5,064 nt of DNA from Thermoplasmata archaeon. GTDB taxonomy: Archaea > Thermoplasmatota > Thermoplasmata > Thermoplasmatales > Thermoplasmataceae. Under the pieces are notes generated by a model, which ran no database searches, was not told where the DNA came from, and was given only the letters and a program-made list of their open reading frames with translations. Position 1 is the stretch's first letter, and every line of letters begins with the position of its first letter. The stretch is from NCBI GenBank assembly GCA_021835265.1, contig JAKBQK010000568.1, positions 1 to 5,064 of the forward strand, written 5' to 3'. The position numbers and the translations under genes were made by a program. Positions 1-5,064 of the stretch are shown piece by piece.

Positions 1-267
1 ATGGGTGGGGCTTTGATGAATGAGGCTCTTGCGCATAAGATCCCTGCCATCACTTTCCTTACACCTGCCTCTGCAAATATTGCAGATCCTGGTTCAGTAC
101 TTGCCCTTATCGAAAACGTCAACGATGCATTTGGGTTTAAGATAGACACTGCAATTCTTGAAGAAAGCGTGAAGGACTTCCATAACCAGCTCAAAGAGCT
201 TATGAGCCAATACAAGAAAACATACTCAAAGAGCGATAAGGCTCCAGGCGAATCTATGTATGGGTAA
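1..267 (+). CDS. PAC2-family proteasome assembly chaperone homologue, C-terminal part (5' truncated)
   Basis: The reading frame is open from the first base, and the 88 visible residues match the last third of a PAC2-domain protein. A glycine-rich turn followed by a helix (residues 1-11, GGALMNEA) and a strand (IPAITFLTPA) lead into a DPGSVLALIENV helix, then a charged helix at about 52-73. Family members usually have about 240-260 residues, so the true start lies before the window and the ATG at base 1 is probably an internal Met. Archaeal PAC2 proteins (PbaA/PbaB) are cytoplasmic homologues of the eukaryotic Pba1-Pba2 chaperone, and PbaB can bind and activate the 20S proteasome. The last three residues, Met-Tyr-Gly, fit the HbYX pattern (hydrophobic, Tyr, any) used to dock into proteasome alpha-ring pockets, preceded by a flexible Lys/Ser/Pro-rich linker. 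The gene converges on the SppA-like gene. Family call fairly sure; proteasome docking is inferred. Confidence 0.8.
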   Translation: MGGALMNEALAHKIPAITFLTPASANIADPGSVLALIENVNDAFGFKIDTAILEESVKDFHNQLKELMSQYKKTYSKSDKAPGESMYG

Positions 268-355
268 TATTCCGGAATGAGGAACCGACTACAATATCCC
301 GGGCTTTAACAGGGTTACTGAGAATATGGGTTGGAAGTAAAAGAAAGAAATGCGT
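268..355. other. Convergent intergenic region
   Basis: These 88 bases lie between the stops of the PAC2 and SppA-like genes. They contain a perfect 10-base palindrome, ATTCCGGAAT (269-278), just after the PAC2 stop, and a purine-rich stretch (339-350) that is a pyrimidine tract on the minus strand. No gene with a credible start was found. A plus-strand frame at 281-340 is free of stops but has no usable start. Confidence 0.5.
339..350 (-). terminator. T-rich tract after the SppA-like gene
   Basis: Read on the minus strand, the sequence six bases past the SppA-like stop codon is TTTCTTTCTTTT. Archaeal RNA polymerase often terminates at U-rich tracts without a strong hairpin, and no hairpin is evident here. 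The tract is interrupted by C residues, so the call is tentative. Confidence 0.35.
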
Positions 356-1087
356 TCAAATGCGCAAGAATCTGTCCAGAATGGTTGTACTGATTGAAGA
401 GTTCACGATTCTTTCAAGCATTGCCCTTCTTGGGGCATAGACTTTAATTTTCCCTCTGAGGCCGTAAGACATGATCAAATCATTCATGGCATTGTCGTAA
501 TTGCCTATCTCATCTATTAAGTGAAGATTCAAGGCATTAATTGGAGAAAATAACTCACCAGTTGCAACTTTATCAAGATCTTCGGCTGATAATCCTCTAT
601 TCCGCGCTACCGAGCTTTTGAAAACGGAATAAGAATATTCCAATAGTTCTTTGTACTTTTCCTTTCCATTCATGTCTGTATCAGCAAATGGACTCAGCAT
701 ATCCTTGTATTCACCCATTTTTACAATATCCATTCTGACACCTATCTTATTTAGAAGCTCCTTTACATTGGGATTTATTCCTATCACACCAATCGATCCA
801 GTAATTGACGTATTCATAGCATAGATTTTGGTGCAAGCACTGGCAATCCAATAAGCCCCTGAAGCTCCAATTCCTTCAATCACTGCAAATGCAGGTTTAA
901 TTTTCCTAATTTTGCTGACTGAATTCATCAGCATTTCAGAAGATGCTGCATCTCCACCTCCCGAATTCACAGTCAAAATCAACCCTTTAACTTTTTTTGA
1001 TTTTTCAATATATGAAAATACCTCTTGAAATTGATGAGCCATTCGGTAATTTATGTTTCCCGAAAGATCAACTCGCGCGATTACCAT
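356..1087 (-). CDS. sppA: SppA-type serine peptidase (family S49), soluble form
   Basis: The 243-residue protein matches S49 signal peptide peptidases, which cleave leftover signal peptides and other hydrophobic peptides with a Ser/Lys dyad. The oxyanion-region motif is at 39-46 (TVNSGGGD). The predicted nucleophile is Ser76 in GIGASGAYWIAS (72-83). The predicted general base is Lys128 in KMGEYKDMLSPF (123-134), after the conserved TGSIGVIG (96-103). The FSPINALNLHLIDEIG segment near the end is the usual substrate-pocket and C-terminal region. Unlike many archaeal and bacterial SppA proteins, it starts directly at the first core strand with no signal or membrane anchor. The start is well supported: an in-frame stop lies 24 bases upstream with no ATG, GTG or TTG between, and a TATA box is placed so that transcription would begin at this ATG. 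It lies 82 bases downstream of gmhA on the same strand but seems to have its own promoter. Its substrates are unknown. Confidence 0.88.
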   Translation of the reverse strand: MVIARVDLSGNINYRMAHQFQEVFSYIEKSKKVKGLILTVNSGGGDAASSEMLMNSVSKIRKIKPAFAVIEGIGASGAYWIASACTKIYAMNTSITGSIGVIGINPNVKELLNKIGVRMDIVKMGEYKDMLSPFADTDMNGKEKYKELLEYSYSVFKSSVARNRGLSAEDLDKVATGELFSPINALNLHLIDEIGNYDNAMNDLIMSYGLRGKIKVYAPRRAMLERIVNSSISTTILDRFLRI

Positions 1088-1109
1088 GATCTCAAAAAGC
1101 CTGAAAGGA

Positions 1110-1117
1110 ATTTATAA
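1110..1117 (-). promoter_or_regulatory. TATA box of the SppA-like gene (leaderless promoter)
   Basis: On the minus strand TTATAAAT lies with its centre about 26 bases before the A of the ATG at 1087, the normal distance from an archaeal TATA box to the transcription start. Directly upstream is a purine-rich segment (GAAAAAGAT, 1129-1121) that could serve as the TFB recognition element. No Shine-Dalgarno sequence precedes the ATG. Together these predict a leaderless mRNA starting at or next to the start codon. Confidence 0.6.
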
Positions 1118-1160
1118 TTAATCTTTTTCAAGCAAACTGTACTCGTCTGTCAGTTGAAAT

Positions 1161-1175
1161 GAATGAATATCATTC
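1161..1175. repeat. Small inverted repeat over the gmhA stop codon
   Basis: GAATGA (1161-1166) and TCATTC (1170-1175) are perfect 6-base inverted arms around a 3-base ATA loop, and the right arm begins at the gmhA stop codon. The hairpin would be short and AT-rich, and no strong T-run follows on the minus strand, so it is at best a weak processing or termination element and may be chance. Confidence 0.3.
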
Positions 1176-1754
1176 AGTTTTCTCTTGAATTCGATCAAGT
1201 TCCAGGCATATCATATGAATCATTGAAATATGTACTTCCTGTATAATGGGGGTAAAATCAGATTCAACGTTGAATAAAAGGTCAACATTATCTTTAAGCT
1301 TGCCCCCTGAGCGACCAGTGAAGGCAACAGTGTAAGCTCCTTTTTCCCTGGCTGCCTGAATGGCTTTAATGACATTCTTGGAGTTTCCAGATGTGCTTAT
1401 TCCTACTACGATATCCTTATGGGTTGCCAATGCAGATGCGGGCCTTGAAAAGACCTCGTCGTAAGAGTAATCATTTGCGATTGCAGTCAATGATGATGTG
1501 TTGGTTGAAAGTGCAATCGCAGGAAATGCTTCTCTTTCTAAGGTGAAATGCCCGTCAAGTTCACCAACAAAATGTTGTGCGTCTGCAGCAGAACCACCGT
1601 TTCCGAAAACAATTAACTTCCCGCCATTTTTGAAAATGAGGTCAAGCTTATTTGCGAATTTTTCTATTTGATTGATGTCTATTGCTTTCCTTGCCTCAAC
1701 GCCAGAAGAAATATATTCCATTAGAGTAATCATTGCTAAGTCATATTGGTTCAA
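1170..1754 (-). CDS. gmhA: Sedoheptulose-7-phosphate (phosphoheptose) isomerase, GmhA type
   Basis: This SIS-domain protein of 194 residues is close to the 192 of E. coli GmhA, which converts sedoheptulose 7-phosphate to D-glycero-D-manno-heptose 7-phosphate, the first step to nucleotide-activated heptose. Visible motifs are FGNGGSAADAQHFVGEL (50-66), STNTSSLTAIANDYSYDEVFSR (83-104), the phosphate-binding GISTSGNSKNVIKAI (about 118-132) and IQEVHISMIHMICLEL (171-186). With a TTG start the numbering matches known GmhA proteins: His61, Glu65, Gln172 and His180, the metal-site and catalytic residues, are all present. That favours GmhA over the related DiaA-type SIS proteins. The start is uncertain: TTG at 1754 gives the expected length, no ATG or GTG lies upstream in frame before a stop, and the next ATG (1733) would drop seven residues. 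It is divergent from three glycosyltransferase genes, suggesting a heptose-containing glycan. The product's final use is inferred. Confidence 0.87.
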   Translation of the reverse strand: MNQYDLAMITLMEYISSGVEARKAIDINQIEKFANKLDLIFKNGGKLIVFGNGGSAADAQHFVGELDGHFTLEREAFPAIALSTNTSSLTAIANDYSYDEVFSRPASALATHKDIVVGISTSGNSKNVIKAIQAAREKGAYTVAFTGRSGGKLKDNVDLLFNVESDFTPIIQEVHISMIHMICLELDRIQEKTE

Positions 1755-1813
1755 TTGATATGCTTTTCTTCAACTTCATGTCTGGTCTTAGCATTTGTTG
1801 GTATGAATGTGTC

Positions 1814-1823
1814 AAATTTTAAT
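1814..1823 (-). promoter_or_regulatory. Possible TATA box for gmhA
   Basis: On the minus strand the AT-rich segment TATTAAAATT is the only good TATA-like element upstream of gmhA. Its position predicts transcription starting near 1793, about 40 bases before the TTG start. The predicted start falls on an ATG (1794) that opens a 17-codon frame ending at a TGA (1743-1741) inside the beginning of gmhA. The element overlaps the proposed TATA box of the opposite gene, so the two promoters may compete. Confidence 0.3.
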
Positions 1824-1824
1824 A
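1817..1824 (+). promoter_or_regulatory. Likely TATA box for the glycosyltransferase operon
   Basis: TTTTAATA on the plus strand is preceded by CAAA, a fair TFB-element match. Its centre lies about 26 bases before the TTG at 1847, the same geometry as the leaderless SppA-like promoter. This predicts a leaderless transcript starting at that TTG and is the main reason to prefer 1847 over 1826 as the start of the downstream gene. Confidence 0.42.
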
Positions 1825-1846
1825 GTTGACTGAATATTCATGTGGG

Positions 1847-2878
1847 TTGGACGAAGTCAGAATCTCTGCTTTAATTGCTTCTCACGGAAGAGATGCTGTT
1901 GGAAAGGCAATATCTAGTGCCCTCAATCAGACCATGGCAGATGAATTATATGAAGTCATTGTGGTGGCAGACACGCACATTCCTGCCCTAAAAGAGTACG
2001 AGGATCATCCAAAAGTTCACCTCAAATACACTGATAAGAAGGATCCTGGTGGAAAATGGGCTGACGCGATAGATATGGCGCAAGGGGAGATTTTGTGCTT
2101 CTTAGACGATGATGACGAGTGGACTCCTGACAAACTGGCTAGTGTTGATAGAACATTCAGTTCTGCCAAATCTCTTGGATACTACCATAACAGCCATGTG
2201 AGTATTGACTATGATAATACTATTCTCGAAAATTTTCCAGAACTGAGGCATTACTACACAATCGCTAAAATAGGGAATTTTTCAACAATGGACAAGCCGG
2301 AATCAAGAACAAATTTTCAGTTAATGTCTGCATTAGGAGCACCATTTAATAGCAGTTGCATTAGTTTGAGAAGGGAAATTCTTGCTCCATATGTTGACTT
2401 CCTCAGAAAAGGGAAATGGATGGTGGACTATTTTTGGTTTTATGCATTTGCCATATCAAAATTTGACATTCTGATAGATGACAAGGCGTTGACGCTTTAC
2501 AGAAGAAGAAATGATGCAAAGGGAGATTTGCTGAATAATATTCGCAATAGCCGCAACCAGAAAATAACCATTTACCAGCGTTATTTAGATTCACACAGGG
2601 CTTACGTGCAGATGGTGTTGGGGTACCCCATTGAAAAATACATCAAATGGTTGATTTCCAAAATAGAATTAATGCTGGATATGTACAGCAATGAGGCAAA
2701 TGATATTTCTAAATTAATTTCCATGCGAGATATGCTAAAATATCTCCCCATGTCAAGCAAAACTGGATTCCTGTCTTCAGTACTCTTAGGTATTACTGCC
2801 TCGATAAGTTTTTTATCTAAGAAAGCTTCGATGGGACTAGCAATTGGTCTAGAACGATTGGGTCTATCGTTACTTTAG
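1847..2878 (+). CDS. Family 2 glycosyltransferase (GT-A fold)
   Basis: The protein has about 343 residues and begins with the nucleotide-binding strand of GT-A family 2 enzymes (VRISALIASHGRD, 4-16), followed by the SALNQT helix and the VVADT strand (40-44). The metal/nucleotide-sugar motif CFLDDDDEW (84-92) supplies the DXD-type aspartates. Asp194 in MVDYFWFY (192-199) is a candidate catalytic base. GT2 enzymes transfer a sugar from a nucleotide donor with inversion; donor and acceptor cannot be told. The tail has a hydrophobic stretch (about 307-323), two lysines and an amphipathic end, so it may sit on the inner face of the membrane. There is no ATG start: the frame opens after a stop at 1823-1825, leaving TTG 1826 (350 residues) or TTG 1847. 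I prefer 1847 because it begins just before the first strand and fits a leaderless promoter. It is the first gene of the rightward group, 11 bases before the next. Confidence 0.85.
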   Translation: MDEVRISALIASHGRDAVGKAISSALNQTMADELYEVIVVADTHIPALKEYEDHPKVHLKYTDKKDPGGKWADAIDMAQGEILCFLDDDDEWTPDKLASVDRTFSSAKSLGYYHNSHVSIDYDNTILENFPELRHYYTIAKIGNFSTMDKPESRTNFQLMSALGAPFNSSCISLRREILAPYVDFLRKGKWMVDYFWFYAFAISKFDILIDDKALTLYRRRNDAKGDLLNNIRNSRNQKITIYQRYLDSHRAYVQMVLGYPIEKYIKWLISKIELMLDMYSNEANDISKLISMRDMLKYLPMSSKTGFLSSVLLGITASISFLSKKASMGLAIGLERLGLSLL

Positions 2879-2880
2879 GT

Positions 2881-2886
2881 GGAGAG
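2881..2886 (+). promoter_or_regulatory. Shine-Dalgarno site of the first GT4 gene
   Basis: GGAGAG, extended upstream by GGT right after the preceding stop codon, lies three bases before the ATG at 2890 (five if GGAG is taken as the core). It fits an internal operon gene translated from a polycistronic mRNA, in contrast to the leaderless genes at the operon ends, and confirms the ATG at 2890. Confidence 0.6.
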
Positions 2887-2889
2887 CAA

Positions 2890-3933
2890 ATGAACATAAG
2901 TGATTTGAATGGTTGTGTGACAGTTGTTAGGCCTGAATCAACAGCCAGTTCTGGAACCAGTACATACACCTCAAATGTTTTGAAGGGTCTTGGTGAAATA
3001 GGATTACAATTTAAATTGATATCCGTAAGAAAGAGGGAAATTTCCATTGGGGGAAAACCACGTTTTGGAATTATTTCTCAAATGCTAAGTGCCCAATTAA
3101 AGCATACAAACACTAAAGTGGTGCATTCCCTGTCACCTAGCTCAATCATACGAGGCACAAACATTCTGACTGTGCATGATATAATTCCTCTCATAAAGAA
3201 AGATATATACATGAAATCCAGAATAGATAGGCTTGCATTTGAATCCAATAGCAGAAAGGTATTGAATGTACCAATTCTATTGCTCTCATCCCAAACTGTT
3301 AAAAATCAGATGCAGGAAATTCTTCACATAGATGAGGAACGTTTGAAGGTAATACCTCATCCAATAGACCATGATTCATTCTTTTTTCAACAAGGTGCCT
3401 CTTTTCAACATAGTAACAAAATCAATGTGGTGATGGTTAGTGACTTTAACCCAAGAAAAAGGGTCGATGTTGTAATAAAGGCATTGAGGGGCGTGGATGA
3501 TATAGAATTCTATCATATTGGCCCTGTTAATGCTTGGAATGGCAGGTTCAGGGAGATAAAGGCAATGTCGGAGGGTTATGGTAATATTCACATTCTCGGC
3601 AGGTTGCCAGTGGAGAAAATGAGACAATTTCTTTCAAATGCTGATGTCTTTGTTTTTCTTAGCGAGGCAGAAGGCTTTGGCTTGACACCAATAGAAGCGA
3701 TGGCCTGTGGAACAAATGTCATTGTTAGCGATTTAGGCATTTTCCATGAAACTTTAGCTAATATGGCTTTTTTTACAGATAACGAAAAATTTTCTGCAGA
3801 TACTGTCAGAATGGCTATAAAAAATAAATTAAAAAGAAATGTTCTTATGGACTTCTCAAATAAATATTCCATTTCGAAATATGCTGAATCCCTAATTGAG
3901 TTGTATGATTCTTATGCAGAGGGCAATTCGTGA
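2890..3933 (+). CDS. Family 4 glycosyltransferase (GT-B fold)
   Basis: The protein has 347 residues in the two Rossmann-like domains of GT4 enzymes, which transfer sugars from nucleotide donors with retention. The N-terminal acceptor domain contains HSLSPSS (79-85) and the LTVHDIIP segment (93-100). The linker has LLLSSQTVKNQM (131-141) and RLKVIPHPID (151-160). The C-terminal donor domain begins at INVVMVSDFNPRKR (178-191), where Arg/Lys 189-191 fit the phosphate-contacting basic residues. It carries GNIHILGRLP (231-240) and the family signature E-x7-E, Glu261 to Glu269 in EGFGLTPIEAMACGTNVIVSD (261-281), which binds the donor sugar and ribose. No signal peptide or membrane span is visible, so it is probably a cytoplasmic or membrane-associated enzyme. 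It lies 11 bases after the GT2 gene with a good ribosome site, so the two are very likely co-transcribed. Sugar specificity cannot be told; mannosyl or glucosyl transfer would be usual. Confidence 0.9.
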   Translation: MNISDLNGCVTVVRPESTASSGTSTYTSNVLKGLGEIGLQFKLISVRKREISIGGKPRFGIISQMLSAQLKHTNTKVVHSLSPSSIIRGTNILTVHDIIPLIKKDIYMKSRIDRLAFESNSRKVLNVPILLLSSQTVKNQMQEILHIDEERLKVIPHPIDHDSFFFQQGASFQHSNKINVVMVSDFNPRKRVDVVIKALRGVDDIEFYHIGPVNAWNGRFREIKAMSEGYGNIHILGRLPVEKMRQFLSNADVFVFLSEAEGFGLTPIEAMACGTNVIVSDLGIFHETLANMAFFTDNEKFSADTVRMAIKNKLKRNVLMDFSNKYSISKYAESLIELYDSYAEGNS

Positions 3934-3990
3934 ATTCAAAAATAAATCAGGCAAGATGAATTCCAGTCATATCTTCAGGGAATTAATAGT
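3934..3990 (+). other. Gap between the two GT4 genes with possible internal promoter
   Basis: The 57 bases contain an AT-rich CAAAAATAAAT (3937-3947) that could act as a TATA box with transcription starting near 3969, about 22 bases before the next gene. A 12-codon frame from ATG 3956 ends in a TGA overlapping the next start (ATGA at 3991-3994). The wider spacing than at the previous junction allows, but does not show, separate transcription. Confidence 0.3.
3977..3981 (+). promoter_or_regulatory. Possible Shine-Dalgarno site of the third glycosyltransferase gene
   Basis: AGGGA lies nine bases before the ATG at 3991, at the long end of usual spacing. No ATG, GTG or TTG lies in frame between the upstream stop (3943-3945) and this ATG, so the start choice does not depend on this site. 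Confidence 0.35.
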
Positions 3991-5064
3991 ATGAGTGAAA
4001 AGAAAGAAGAAATCAAGATATTGCAGTTATGCCATGGGCCAGTAATACCTAGCTTCATAAGTGCATACTCTTTAAGGTGCCACTCCCTAATTCCTGATTT
4101 GAAGGGCAGAATATTGTCCACAGGTGGTCCGATCTTGGGGGATGCGAATTCTGGTAATTCTTCACAGTTCAGGTCGATAATTCTTACCTTTTATTCTATA
4201 TTGAAGGGAAAGAGATCTTTCGAGATACTTCTATCTAGAGGAAAATTCATCAGAAAGAGGTATCTCAAAGTACTCCGGGAGGAGATAAAGGAGTCATCAG
4301 TAGTCATCTTTGAGGGCCCGTGGCATTTTTATCTGGTTGAAGATCAGCTCGACAATAAAATTGTAGTCTATGACGCCCATAATTCCGAGTCACGCCTCAG
4401 GGCCAGCAATCCTTACCATGATGAAACTGAACAACTAGAGAGAAGGCTTGTCAAACGTAGTGATATCGTGTTTTCAGTAACAGCAAATGACATGGAGGAT
4501 CTTAAAAATTTTGACAGCAGTTCTGTGGACAAATTTCACTTGGTTCCACATGTGCTTCCTGAACATGGGATTGGGTGGAAAGGGGCTAGCAGCAGGGAAA
4601 TTTCATTCATAGGCTCCATGTATGGCCCCAATATTTCTGCGCTGAAATTTATACTTAGCCTCGCAGGCAGATTGCCAGAATTTCATTTCAACATCATAGG
4701 CAATGTCAGAACCGGCTTTTTTAGGAAGAAACTTCCAAATGTTACTTATCATGGGATCATTGATGATAATGCCAAAGATGAACTGCTGGCTAACTCTATG
4801 CTTGCTCTGAACCCGGTTTCTGAGGGGTCTGGGAGAAATGTGAAGATGGTAGATTACCTCCTCCACTCGGTTCCTATAATCTCAACCAGCATTGGCGTGA
4901 GAGGATTCGAAGAGTATGGTATAACTGATGCTGTCAAAGTCGCCCGCACAGAAGATTTCTATGATTTTATAAAGCATCTCGACAGCAACCGGGAAGACCT
5001 CGTGGTTCTTTCATCCAAATCCCGTAAAATTTACGAAGAAATTCTAAAAAAAGAATCTCTAGAG
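3991..5064 (+). CDS. Family 4-like glycosyltransferase (GT-B fold), 3' end beyond the window
   Basis: The frame from ATG 3991 is open for 358 codons to the last base, so the stop lies outside; GT4 proteins usually have 350-420 residues, so little is likely missing. The N-terminal half has the ILQLCHG strand (10-16), VVIFEGPW (104-111) and VVYDAHNSESR (125-135), where His130 and Asn131 match the acceptor-side HN motif of this subfamily. Lys/Arg-rich VKRSDIVFSVTANDMEDL (154-171) precedes the domain link. The donor domain starts at ISFIGSMYGPNISALKFI (204-221), with HFNIIGN (232-238), VTYHGIIDD (251-259) and NPVSEGSGRNVKMVDYLLHSVPIISTSIGVRGFE (274-307). That last block matches the GSG-x-K-x-E/D-x-x-x-G-x-P-V-V-S-T region of PF13692-like enzymes. 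The second Glu of the classical pair is replaced by Asp288, and Lys285 is kept. It is the third transferase in the group and differs clearly in sequence from the preceding GT4 protein. Donor and acceptor are unknown. Confidence 0.85.
   Translation, partial: MSEKKEEIKILQLCHGPVIPSFISAYSLRCHSLIPDLKGRILSTGGPILGDANSGNSSQFRSIILTFYSILKGKRSFEILLSRGKFIRKRYLKVLREEIKESSVVIFEGPWHFYLVEDQLDNKIVVYDAHNSESRLRASNPYHDETEQLERRLVKRSDIVFSVTANDMEDLKNFDSSSVDKFHLVPHVLPEHGIGWKGASSREISFIGSMYGPNISALKFILSLAGRLPEFHFNIIGNVRTGFFRKKLPNVTYHGIIDDNAKDELLANSMLALNPVSEGSGRNVKMVDYLLHSVPIISTSIGVRGFEEYGITDAVKVARTEDFYDFIKHLDSNREDLVVLSSKSRKIYEEILKKESLE

Noticed and set aside
269..278. Perfect palindrome ATTCCGGAAT after the PAC2 stop as a terminator or operator
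   Set aside because: Only five bases per arm, no loop and no following T-run; it occurs once in the region, so I do not call it a regulatory site.
1803..1833. Two tiny plus-strand frames (from ATG 1803 and ATG 1807) upstream of the GT2 gene
   Set aside because: They would lie upstream of the transcription start predicted from the TATA box and have no ribosome site, so they are probably untranscribed.
2403..2594. Minus-strand open frame of 63 codons inside the GT2 gene
   Set aside because: It lies wholly within the conserved GT2 coding frame on the other strand and has no recognisable domain or promoter.
2817..3047. Minus-strand open frame of 76 codons across the GT2/GT4 junction
   Set aside because: It overlaps two well-supported genes and their ribosome site and resembles no known family; it is a by-product of the plus-strand codons.
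3376..3872. Two overlapping minus-strand open frames within the first GT4 gene
   Set aside because: They overlap each other and sit opposite the conserved donor-binding domain, so they are shadows of that gene.
3956..3994. Twelve-codon frame (MNSSHIFRELIV) whose stop overlaps the start of the third glycosyltransferase
   Set aside because: It is too short to judge and has no ribosome site. The ATGA overlap could give coupling but is easily chance.
4603..4866. Minus-strand open frame of 87 codons near the window end
   Set aside because: It lies opposite the donor domain of the third glycosyltransferase, whose own frame is open for 358 codons with clear GT-B motifs.

Overview
The window looks archaeal, most likely from the Thermoplasmata (an inference; no marker gene here settles it). 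The reasons are a PAC2-family proteasome chaperone homologue ending in a proteasome-docking-type tail, a small soluble SppA-type peptidase whose ATG lies exactly where a TATA box would start transcription (a leaderless mRNA), frequent AGA/AGG arginine codons, and AT-rich archaeal-style promoters. No RNA genes, CRISPR arrays, insertion sequences or long repeats were seen.

Layout. Positions 1-267 (+) hold the 3' end of a PAC2-family gene. It converges on 356-1087 (-), an S49/SppA-type serine peptidase with its own promoter. Next, 1170-1754 (-) encodes a GmhA-type sedoheptulose-7-phosphate isomerase. A short divergent promoter region (about 1755-1846) separates it from a rightward run of three glycosyltransferase genes: a GT-A fold family 2 enzyme (about 1847-2878), a GT-B fold family 4 enzyme (2890-3933), and a second GT-B enzyme (3991 to the window end, still open at base 5064).

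How the genes fit together. The left part is protein quality control (proteasome chaperone or activator, and peptidase). The right part looks like the edge of a surface-glycan or protein-glycosylation locus. GmhA could feed a heptose sugar-nucleotide pathway, and the three transferases would assemble a glycan from activated sugars. The heptose link rests on one gene and its neighbourhood; sugar and acceptor cannot be read from the sequence. No clearly new system was found. The points most worth a second look are the HbYX-like tail on the PAC2 protein, the unanchored leaderless SppA, the archaeal GmhA with an intact metal site next to glycosyltransferases, and the compact divergent promoter with TTG starts on both sides.
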